From Isoetes taiwanensis (lineage: Eukaryota > Streptophyta > Lycopodiopsida > Isoetales > Isoetaceae), in the NCBI GenBank assembly GCA_021234155.1, contig JAJEKV010000025.1, forward strand, positions 600,474 through 664,473: a stretch of 64,000 nt of DNA. Direction: 5' to 3'. How positions within the stretch are numbered: the first letter of the stretch is position 1; each line of letters opens with the position of its first letter. The notes beneath the pieces are model-generated. The model had not been told where the DNA came from. It worked only from the letters and a program-made list of their open reading frames with translations, and did not search any database. Shown here piece by piece: positions 54,400 through 64,000 of this stretch. The translations under genes and the position numbers were made by a program.

Positions 54400-55250
54400 G
54401 GACCGGTGAGTCTCGCCACACTGGGGCATCGGACACCGAGGTGGAAGAGCAGCTCAAGAACAGTGGAGGAGCAGGAACCACCAGATCGACGAAGGGCCCT
54501 TCACCAAAAGAAGGGGAAGGAAAAGTCACGGAGTGGCTGAAGAGAGGGCCGCCAGAAGAAGCTGGAGCGGGAGAGGGAGCCGAGGGAGCAGGAGAGGGAC
54601 GGACGAAAAAAGGAACGACGGGCCTCACGGACCGGCCGTTATTCAAGAGCCCCACGGGAGGAGGAGCCTCAAGTGGAGGAAGAGGAGGAGGAGGGGCAGC
54701 AGGACCCCGGGACGCTAGGCCACCCTACCCCAAGTGGGCCGGAACCACCTAAGGTGGTGAAGAAGCAAAAGGTAGGGGAGGGCATTGGGCCAAAGCCAGA
54801 CCCGAAGTTCAAGCGAAGAAGATGGTGGCATATAAGGAGTACCTTCGCCGCTGGACGAGGTACAATGAGTGGTATTGCCGCCAGGAGGTGCAGCTGCCGC
54901 GGGTGGGCGGCAGTCAAGAAGAACCAGCCCAAGCCACCCCCACCTAGGGCCGAAAAACCCAAGAGGGTTCACCACGGGCCTAATAGCACATACGCCCGGT
55001 TTAGGGAGATCTCAAGACTTCCGTGATGTGCACTAATCTCCCGATAAGGAAGGCGCCTTCGAGCCGCCGCCCTGTTAGAGAGGTGTTGCAGCAGTTCCGA
55101 CCGATTATAGGTTACCCCCTCTAATGACCCCGCCCCGCAAGAGGTCGCCGGGCAAGCAGAGCTGGTGCAGCTCTTCAAGGAGGGAAACCTTCGCGCTATC
55201 CATGCTAAGCTGGTAACCCCATGCCCAAGGACATCCACTTAGCACTGAGA
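54400..55250 (+). pseudogene. Charged gag-like region, frameshifted
   Basis: Overlapping frames (54441-54752, 54673-55026) rich in Lys, Arg, Glu, Gly and Pro, including EEEEEEEGQQ and a KEYLRRWTRYNEWYCRQE stretch (about 54835-54890), which looks helical. I cannot place a known gag domain. GC-rich compared with the window. Confidence 0.5.
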
Positions 55251-55254
55251 ATTG

Positions 55255-57830
55255 CAGGAGAGGCCCTAGGCCTCAAATTTTGTAAATTTTGTAGAAGAAT
55301 TAAAATTTTCATGTAACTATGTTTCTTATTAATATAAAAGTTATTTTCCTCTATAATTAGAAAAAAATGTTCTATGCTTGAAATGTAGGAAATAGAACCC
55401 AATTGTGGTAGAATTCTTCATAGCATGTCTAGAAACACCCTAGAAATCATGACTACAACAAAATTTTGGCAAAAAAATCATCAAAAATGCTAAAAATTGG
55501 GCCAGTCGGGTGAGACCGCGCCAATGGCCTCAAGGTGCCCGACGCGCTGCTTTCTTGGGATTCACCCGCCTACCCCCAAAATTATGCTTTTAGATGTCAG
55601 TTTTGCTCAAAATAAGTTTCTAGTTAGCTTAGAATTGACCCAATTAGCCATGTTAGCATCTTTAAATTCCAAAAAACGACCAAAAATTGGCCCAAAACAG
55701 GTCAACCGAAAGTGAGAGACTGGCTTAAACGCTGTCAAGATCCAGCGACGCTGGAGGCCATCCGCGCGGATTCACCCGGGTCAGCCCATCTTTGGCCCAA
55801 ATTAGCCAAATTTGATCCAACAAATTGCCATGCAGTGTTTCTTGCTTTGTTTTGCCTAAGTTTGCACTTCATGGTAGTTCATTTGGACACCCAGAGCCAT
55901 AGAACCAAGGTCCTCTTAGGTAGGTACCTTTTTGCACGAACCCCGAGGTCACCCATAGTCTATAAAAATAGGCCCCATTTGCCATTTTTCTTCCTACAGA
56001 ACTGCTCCCAGCCCCTTAGGCGATTTTTTGACCCTCCACTGATCTTTGCAAGCCATTTTCTACACCCTTTCCTCGCTCAATGGCCCAAAGAACTTTGAGA
56101 GATGGTACAATGCCGCCAGCCATATCCATGTGCTTCCAAAGAGATCAAGCCTTCTCTCGTGGTTTGATCACTTGTTTGATCTTCACGCAACTTTGACTAG
56201 AACACCCTACTACACGGACATTATGTGCCAATATGACCAGCAGTCCCCCGCTTTGGGAAGTTAGATCGCCTCCTAGGGAGGGAATTGGGTTTCCCTTGAG
56301 ACACTTACCCAAGTCTTAGGTCGAGAGTTGGCAGGATCCAAAGGCAAGAAGCGCCTATGGGATAGGACTAGGACCATGCCGCATTACATGACCCGCGACA
56401 TAATAGGCATAGGTACCTTTCAGCTCGATAGCCCCTTGCACTCTTCATGCACTATAAGTCAATCAATAAAGTAGGGGAACCCTCTGCTCAGCCCTTAGAC
56501 TTAGCGCCACTTGATACCCGTGAGGGCCCGTGGATCAAATCCTCGAATATAGAGTCCTCCGCTATTTAATACTATGGCACGACGTCCGGGGCACCATCTC
56601 TACGCATCCATGAAGACTACGAGCAGCTAGGGGAGCGTAACCCGTAATGGGAGAGCAGTGGAGGCAACAAGAATGAAGAGGTACGCGCCAAGGCATGACG
56701 ACGACATGAGAACAGCCATCGACCCACCCACCTAAGATCACAGCTTTGTCGCCGATAGTCATCGACGGGGAGGAGTACATTTTTTGCAAATGACATCCTC
56801 AACTTGTCCTATTGTCGTGAAATGTGGTCTTCGAATCGACGAGCTCTTGGGCATGATAGCACACCGGAAGAGCGCAGCACCTCATCGACTACTCATACCG
56901 TGAGATTCCAAGGGAGTCATGGAGAGACACTCTTATGCCGGGAGACAATGTCGGACATAGCAGCTCATCGCCAGATAAGGGAGATTCATCGACGCCAGGA
57001 ACCTATCATCTCGAGGAGGAGTTCCAGCAGATACGTGAGCACACTCTACAAAACCGTGGAAGGGCCCAAGCCTGCCGCACTAGCCTCGGCTGTATATGAG
57101 GGAAGGGTCCAAAGAAGATCTCAACTTGGACAACGCCACCTCAAAGATGTGGAGGGACTGGGTGAAGACCTTATGGCGTGGATGCCTACGCGGCGTACCG
57201 CGCCAGGGCACTGGATCGGGCGAGGCGAGGGAAGGCAATTCCAAGACTTCGCTTACTATCTTCCAAATTCTCAACAAGTGGGCAATGATAGTCTTCCCCA
57301 CAAGGAGTTCAGCCTAAGGGGAAGAACTGTGGCACTTCTCATAGTACCGGCTTCGCAAAGATCAAGATATATCACCATGCCGCACTACATCATTCTTTCA
57401 ACAAGCAGTCGCTGGCCCATTGCCCTCGGACTTTTGGCGAGAGGGCATCTTTAGGGATGCAACACTCTCCAGCAGAAGTAAAGAATAAAGACCGAACTTC
57501 CTGAATCCCCGGGAGATTGCCCGAAAGCACTTGAAGAAGATCGACAGGAACATCTTAAGAATCTCGCAAAGGCCTCCTATCTGTGGATGTCAAGAACTTC
57601 TTCGTGCTTTCGAGGCCATTGAATAGTGTAAAATTTTCTTAAGTTTTGTGCTAAATGTTTCTTGTACCCACATTGTGCTAAGATATATCTACCTTTATCA
57701 TGTAATCCTTATGTATTAATGACTATTAACCGCTTTGTCAATGTAAGGCTTTGTATGATTTCTTATAATTAAAAATAATTCAATTGCAAGTAAAATTGAT
57801 CAACATCTAACCCAAATTAAAAATGTATTG
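55255..57830 (+). other. Internal chromovirus region of unclear content
   Basis: 55260-55480 is AT-rich and non-coding in appearance. Frames at 55712-56098, 56046-56264 (FERWYNAASHIHVLPKRSSL) and 56804-57454 are open in pieces but match no domain I know. It may contain a nested insertion or an extra ORF. Confidence 0.35.
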
Positions 57831-57839
57831 ATGATCAAT

Positions 57840-58900
57840 CCTTGCAAGAAGGAACTCGGGCGCAGGATCTCAAGATCAGCACCGACTACGCGAACTGGGT
57901 ACCAAGGAACCTTGTTTGGCGTAGAACAGAAGACTTTGAGCAGATATGTCACTGTGAGCAAGGGCCAACGCAAGGTTGGTGCGTGATGAGGAACCGTGAT
58001 GCAACACCTCATCAACTCGCCACACCCTCATGAATGCACGTGAAGATGGTCCTCCACCTCCACCTTGTTGTCCTGATGGTGACGCAAGTCCTCAAAGAGG
58101 AAGGGGAGGGCAAACCAGTGGGGAACGCCGGATAGGAGAAGGAAGAGGAGAACTGTAGGAGTCCATCATCATCTAGCCTGTACTTCATCGCATGCCTCTT
58201 CCAAAGGAGGACAGCCTTCTAGCTCGATAAATAGCCCGCACACCTAAAGCAAGGAAAAGAGCAAGAAAGACAGATGACTATCGTAAAAGGTGGATAGTGC
58301 TATGAGCAAATGTATGGAAGACAAGCAGCCTAGCCAGCCAGTGGAAAGACAGATCGTGCATGAGGCTGAAGCATGGCTTACGAAATGGAAGAATTTGCAA
58401 CTCATACTGTGATGAAAGACAAGGGACATAGGAGTGCTGTTACAAATAACCTTATTGGACCTAAGTAAGGATTCAGTGGAAGGGATATGCTAAATCCAAC
58501 AAGTCATAAGGAGAATAATTAGTAGGTTTAAGACTCAAAGAAGGCTTTCTTTCCGCTAGCACTATGTGCCAAGGTCTCATACTAGTAGACATTCAAAGAG
58601 TTTTTACAAAGAAACCGTGGTAGCGACGCTGGCTGGCATACGAAGAATTTATGAGGCTCAAATGCATGTTTCTCGGGAGTCCTCAGAGAGGCAAGCAAAG
58701 GATACTTATATTGAGGGGTTGAACAGCAATATCAAAAAAGGCTTGTTAGAGCAAATCAACCTAAGGTCACCGCCAAGCAGCCTAAGATAAAGCTTATAAG
58801 TTTGGAAGAGGCAAACACAAATCGTTGCATAAAATAACCTTCAAAGGGTAAGAGAGTTCAAAAGGCATCGTGGACAATATCAGTAGTAGCAATCAGCAGC
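57840..58900 (+). pseudogene. Chromovirus gag core, decayed
   Basis: Frames such as DGPPPPPCCPDGDASP (about 58045-58090), SLASQWKDRS and the 58566-58790 frame have the composition of plant gypsy gag, and lie upstream of RT as expected. No CCHC knuckle recognised. Many stops. Confidence 0.4.
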
Positions 58901-59379
58901 TACACCATCAGGAGTCAGCAAAGAAGGTAAGGGTCGAGCAAAGCTTTTGGGGACCGTAAGCCATAGAATGCATCAAGTACGGCCTTTGGGCTCCTAGACA
59001 GCTTTGTCAAGGAAAAAGAGACAGAAATAGAAAAAAGTTATGTTTCGTGTGCTTCCCGTACTGTATAATCAACACATGATTGTCCATTCGCTATGCAAAT
59101 ACCCTTTGGCAGCGTAACTCTGGATTGGGACTCTAAATGTGTTTTAATGAGGACGACGCACTGCCAGGAGGGCCGTGACTTCATAGATGGTGAGTGCTAC
59201 ATATGTGCAAAACATTGAGACAGTGATATAGAGAATCGGGCCAATCACATCGCCATGACGGGATCAGCGATAGTAAATCCCTTGCGTAGTCCTCATAGAT
59301 GGGGTAGCTCTCATAATTTTGCATTCCTACATTGGCCGTCACTTAAAGAAACAAGGTATAAAGCCCGCTGCGCCGTGAA

Positions 59380-61830
59380 AGGTGGCAAACGGGCGCCTAT
59401 GGGCGACGGCCGCCATGGATCCCAGCTTGATTATAAGAGCAAGTGTGTTCCTTTCGAGCACCTATACTTTTGTGAAGAAGAAAGATGGGAGCTTAAGAAT
59501 GTGTATAGACTATCGCCAGCTTAATGCTGCATCATAAGGAACAAGTATGCATTTCGCTAAGGCGTATGATCTAATGGACCAGCCATAAAGGAGCAAAGGT
59601 ATTCTCTAAAATTGATTTGAGGTCGATACCAACGATAAGAATAAAAAAGAAGAGGATATCCATAAGACCGCCGTAACGCTGTATGGTCACTTTATTACTT
59701 CAGAATGCCCTTTGGATTCATCGAATGCTCCAAAGAACGCTAGTAATACGTAACTGAACGAAGCATACCGATNNNNNNNNNNNNNNNNNNNNNNNNNNNN
59801 NNNNNNNNNNNNNNNNNNNNNNNNNNNNNNNNNNNNNNNNNNNNNNNNNNNNNNNNNNNNNNNNNAGGAGAAAGTCAAGCTTCTTTTGAGAAGCTTAAGA
59901 GGCCTTAATTTAAAGCATACCGGTGCTTGTTCTCAGGATCAGTAAAGATAAGTCGGTAGCAGCGGATGCAAGCAACATAGCTTGAGGGCGATCTTGATGC
60001 AAGAAGGGAAGGGTAGTAAGCCTATGACTCAAGAAGATGAACGATGCCGAAGAACGCTTACCCAACCCATGATCAGGGCTGCTAGCCATTGTCGAGGGCA
60101 TTGAGGATATGGAGGCATTATCTCATTTGGGAAGGAAGTTTGGGTTGGATCACTATCACGAGGCCTTCGGTATCTTTTCACCCGACCACCTCCTCAATTT
60201 AAAAGGCAAAGAGGTGGATGGAATTCTTTGAGGAGTATGATTTTTTGATATTATATATAAGCCCGTAAGCTTAATGTTGCCTTAGCGGATGCCTCTCCGA
60301 GGGAGACCATTTCGAGAACAAGGGCATTGTAATCACGATTTCCACTCTTTAAAGTGAGTTTGGCAAGAAGATTGAGGAGTCCTTGCCAGCGGATGTGGAC
60401 TTCAAGGAGGTATGGGAAAATCTTTCCAAGGAAGCGAAGCAGGATAAGGGGCGGGAAGCCTTCAAGCATTATAAGAAGGAAGGCAACTTTGTTGTATCCT
60501 AAGCATAAGTTGTGTGTGCCGAATCATCGGGGGTAAGGAAGCTAATTCTTCATGACACACATACTTGACCCAATAGCGGGGGCATCTTTCGGCTTCATGA
60601 AGACCTATTTCAAGATTAGTAGCTACTTCTGGCCAGGAATGAAGAGGCAGATAGCTGCATATATTCAGGATTGCCGGTTATTATGTGAACCAAAGCGGAG
60701 CAACCCGAGTTCAGGGTGCTCTTGAGCCATTGGGGGTGCCAAATGCAAAGTGGGAGGGTCATAAGCATGGATTTCATCCTGAGGTCTCCCTAGAACTCTT
60801 GAGGCAAGGGCGCATTGATGGTTGCATTAGATAAGTTATCTAAGATGGCACATTTTGTGCCTTGCAAGATACGACACCGCATTAGATCTTTGCCAAGTTA
60901 TTTGTAAAGAGATTTTCGGACTCCATGGCATGCCTGGAGGGAGATAATATCGATAGGGATTCAAGTTTATGAGTGCCTTTCCGGCAGGGACCTCTTCGAC
61001 ACCATTGAACGAAGCTCTCCATGAGCCGCGGCATATCATCCCCAAGCGGATGGCGGGCCGGAGAGGGACGAATCCGGATCATTGAAGACATGCTTGAAGC
61101 TATGTGTGGAACAAGCAGTCCAAGTGGGATGAGTACATCCACTTGGTGGAATTACTTGATTATTATGGCGAGGAGTCATCTCGGATGTCTCCTTTCATGG
61201 TAAATTAAAGGGTACCGATTAACCCCCGGATACAGCACAATCTTGTGTCCAAGGTAGAAGTATTCCGGCGAGATGTTAGGGATATCCGGCGTAGTGGAAG
61301 AAGTAAGGGGTTATTTATTGGCAGCAAAAGAAGAGAAGAGTGTAGCCAGACAAGCGGGACCGTAAGGGAGTTTAAAGTAAGCGACACTGGTTTGGTTGAA
61401 GATCAAGGTGAAACAAGCCAAAGGCAAAGGGATTGGGAGCTGCAAGAAGCTTTGCACCTAGGTGGGCTGGTCCGTTCAAGATTTTGGAGAGTGGGCTCTC
61501 AAGCCTACAAGTTGGATCTTCCAGCCCATCTCAAGGTTCACAAGGTCTTCCACGTAAGTTTATTAAAAGGCACAATCCTAACCGAGGAGGTTTTGGATAC
61601 TCCAACCTTGTTGGAAATGGCCGGAGGAGCAAGTAGAAATAGTGCACGAATTGCTTCTTGATAAGTCATTCAAAGAAGACTAGGAGGTCCTCAGGTTCCT
61701 CCAATATTTGGTTAAGTGGAAGCACTTACATGGAAGAAGCAGCGACATGGGTATTGAAGCAAGACTTTGGAAGCAATACCCGAGTTTATAAAGGAGTTTG
61801 ATGGAATTAAGTCGTCTCAGGCTTGGGTTG
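59380..61830 (+). pseudogene. Chromovirus pol: RT, RNase H, integrase, chromodomain
   Basis: RT: TFVKKKDGSLRMCIDYRQLN (about 59465-59523), AKVFSKIDLRS (about 59592-59625), FRMPFGFIE (about 59700-59725). After the gap, RNase H: ASFEKLKR, GLLAIVEGIEDMEALSHLGR and EFFEEYDF (59870-60250). Integrase: VQGALEPLGVPNAKWEG (about 60715-60765) and AYHPQADG (about 61033-61058), then FKILESGLSSLQ-type GPY/F module and VHKVFHVSLLK (about 61530-61565). Chromodomain: QYLVKWKHL (about 61700-61730). Protease not recognised. Nearly every motif is in a different frame, so no product is possible as it stands. Confidence 0.9.
59773..59865. other. Assembly gap (93 N)
   Basis: Run of Ns inside the chromovirus pol, between RT and RNase H. 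The missing part should hold the YVDD box and the RT thumb if the gap size is real. Confidence 0.99.
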
Positions 61831-62723
61831 GTCACCCAAACTTGCGGTGGTTAGCTAGTATATGTTGTTAGTTAGCCTTAAGCACGGGCGCATGCATTCT
61901 AGTTACTAGGGTGCATGTGCGAGGAACTGGATCGTGTGAAGATGATGGGATACCCTTTAGGGCATTCTCTGGAGCCACACGCACCAAAGGTGCGCATGAC
62001 CATTAGGGTCATGTGGTGAGGAATGAGGCATGGTGAGGCTGATGATGGGACATCAATCGGATGATCTCTATGCCACCCGCGATCGCGAGATACGCACACT
62101 GGCCGTAGGAGGGTCATGGTGAAGGGTTAAAGTGATCATCTTGCTTGATGATGGGATCGTGAGGCGTTCCCCTAGCTTCAAACCCGTGGGGCATGATGCA
62201 CTAGGGGTTTTCGACAGAGGATAAATCGAAGTACAAAGGTAGCACTCGATCATGGGCGATGATGGGAGCATCTTAAATGATCCTTAAAGCTCAAATCCGA
62301 AAGGGCCATGATCTTGGGCAAGGTAGTAGGACAACCTTGAGTGGTGTAGTTCGGCTCCAAGGAGGTAAGGGGGGTGGTCCCCTAAAACCACAAATTATTA
62401 ACTAAACTAACGTAATGTGCTCCTTTTGGGCAAGTAGAAGGTGGACTTCAGCGAGGGCGCATTCACGAGAAGATAGGGGAGCCATAATTTAGATTATGAA
62501 CCCTAATAACTCTTACAATAATGTTTTGAATTATCGTAAGAAATAACAGTGTTAAAGGCTATATAATTTTGTATAAGTACAAATATAGCCTAAATTTTTG
62601 ACTTGAACTAATAAAACTTGATTGCTAAACTAAACTAAAGGTTATGACATGTTATTTGTTGTATGCGAGGGCATAAGGTAGGTTCGTCACCTTAAGCGCA
62701 ATGCTAAGGACAGCATTGTCCCT

Positions 62724-62733
62724 AAGGGGAGAA
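62724..62733 (+). other. Polypurine tract
   Basis: AAGGGGAGAA immediately before the 3' LTR start TGTGGCG. Normal plus-strand primer site for gypsy elements. Confidence 0.9.
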
Positions 62734-64000
62734 TGTGGCGGTCGGGGGAATATCGCCATAAATACGTATATTCACGGATCGAATCACCATAAGAATCTAT
62801 CTTCATAGCCTTGTATACCATAGATTGTGGCACTAGGGCATGGCTAAGTTATTCTCATAACTTAGCCAACCATAGGTTAAGCCATTATCCGTGGCCTTAA
62901 CCTATTGGGGCACTGCAGCCACCGCGGGACTCACCGATTGGTGCCCGTGTGGCATCCCTAGGTGGGCCTAACCTTATATAGGCATAAACCCTAACCCTAG
63001 ATCTCTTTCCAGCCCTCTTTGGGAGACTCACCTACTCGTTTGAAACCCCGTTTGAACATCGTTTTATTTGGCAACGGGCTGGTGCAGCTGACCAGCAGGG
63101 GTAGACTCATTCTTGGAGTAGGGCGGCTGACTTGTGAGTCGAAGACCATGGAAGGCGCCGCGGATGCGGAGGGAGAGCATCAAGAGCGGTATGTAGAATA
63201 GTAATTGCGTGATAGCTTATCCGGAATTAGCATTCGGATATGCTAGTATTTTGTATCTAGAGTAGAGCCATCCTAGAACCCATATTCAACATCTTGAACC
63301 CTAATCAAGGAACCCTAACTATTAGTTAGACTTGTATGATTAGGTTAAGATGTTCTTCTTATGATTATTCTCATGATGTGATGATTATGTGATGATGGTT
63401 GATCATGTTTGCTCCTCTTGTATTGGGAAGGGGTAGAGACCTAGAGCCATATGTAGTATGCTCCTAGAGTGAACCCCTTAGTTCCTATTAGTTGCGGCTT
63501 TGTGCATAGGAGCCCACCCGGCTATTGAGGCTATGATGACTCGGCACCATATACTTGGGGCTAGGGGAAAGTGGAGGGAGGATCCCTGCCTTAGGTGGGG
63601 CCAGGGGGATCCCATAGTGGGCTAGGCTTATGGTGGGTCCACTTAGGTGTGGGCGAGCATGGGTCAGGACACCTCACAGGGCAATGGTGTTGCCCTGCCT
63701 CTTTCGAGCTGCAAGTGTTGGCTTGGCTCGTTTTGGGGGTTCAGTCAGTGCAGAATGGGTGTGTGCGCCCACGATTCTCTAGCCCATGCGGCACCTCTAG
63801 ATCTGGGAAGGGGAGATGCAACCCTTCCTGCCTCATCGGACGGGGAGATGCAACTTTGGGTAGTCCAGATGGGTGATGCCATGGGATGCGTATCAGGAAG
63901 GCTAGAGTCTTGTCGAGCCTGATCTAGCCCATGCAAAGTATGCAGGGAGGCCGGATGGAGTAGTCAACCCCTAGCCATTGTTCTATGCCAGCCCCTCGCC
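62734..64000 (+). repeat. 3' LTR of the chromovirus, cut by window end
   Basis: Aligns with 51969 to about 53250 of the 5' LTR. It differs by many 1-5 base insertions, deletions and substitutions, mostly where the 5' copy has CG or CCG/CAG words; both G-boxes are lost (CCGTGGCC, CCCGTGTGGC). About 380 bp of this LTR would lie beyond the window. Confidence 0.93.

Larger units (their letters stand above)
51969..64000 (+). mobile_element. Ty3/gypsy chromovirus, 3' LTR truncated by window end
   Basis: 5' LTR 51969-53614, PBS 53616-53627, internal region to 62733, polypurine tract, then 3' LTR from 62734 past the window end. Pol order RT, RNase H, integrase, chromodomain (seen at about 59.4, 60.1, 60.7-61.5 and 61.7 kb) identifies a chromovirus. 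The internal region is about 9.1 kb, long for chromoviruses. Heavy indels throughout; includes a run of 93 Ns. The insertion lies 170 bp upstream of the ATG of the DUF7869-like gene. Confidence 0.93.

Noticed and set aside
1-64000. tRNA genes, organellar inserts, CRISPR arrays
   Set aside because: No GGTTCRA box with a paired cloverleaf, no plastid or mitochondrial gene sequence, and no regularly spaced short repeats were seen.

Overview
This window is nuclear DNA of a land plant. It has plant-type introns, plant Ty1/copia, Ty3/gypsy and L1 retroelements, a BTB/POZ gene resembling Arabidopsis At4g08455, and exons of CPP/TSO1-like and Rab3GAP-like genes. The density of old, nested, frameshifted retroelements and the few genes suggest a large, slowly purged genome such as a gymnosperm or fern (inference). 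I see no bacterial, organellar, tRNA, rRNA or CRISPR content.

Layout. 1-4395: a minus-strand copia element with its 5' LTR at 4147-4395, inserted into a short secreted-protein ORF (4396-4644). 4.8-9.67 kb: mostly anonymous AT-rich DNA with one dispersed repeat. 9.68-15.48 kb: a nearly full-length minus-strand L1 LINE with intact ORF1, broken ORF2, a poly(A) tract and an 11-bp candidate target-site duplication. 17.0-17.4 kb: gypsy integrase tail. 18.49-19.74 kb: 5'-truncated L1. 20.5-24.3 kb: exons of a Rab3GAP catalytic-subunit-like gene followed in the same orientation by exons of a CPP/TSO1-like (CXC) gene. Both are incomplete, and the CXC part carries a tandem exon duplication. 28-33 kb: inverted copy of the 7.9-kb repeat, a decayed copia gag-protease remnant, and a gypsy deletion derivative. 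33.1-46.8 kb: several truncated non-L1 LINEs that share one 3' terminus (conserved hairpin, then an ATTCT-type simple-repeat tail). Among them is the one apparently intact host gene, the four-exon BTB/POZ gene at about 40.3-42.6 kb. 47.4-51.8 kb: a minus-strand gene of the DN..RENKN / GHTHEDID (DUF7869-like) family, split by a LINE and a MITE-like pair. 51,969 to the window end: a Ty3/gypsy chromovirus with 5' LTR, PBS, decayed gag-pol with chromodomain, a 93-base assembly gap, PPT and part of the 3' LTR.

The most unusual signals are: the first ORF of the chromovirus opens with a near-copy of the histone H3 tail (MARTKQTYRK) while its integrase carries a chromodomain; two copia elements have a PBS matching the anticodon loop, not the 3' end, of initiator tRNA-Met; the adjacent Rab3GAP-like and CXC gene fragments use two GC-AG introns; and the DUF7869-like gene has DDE-like acidic motifs. 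Coding capacity looks intact only for the BTB gene and L1 ORF1.
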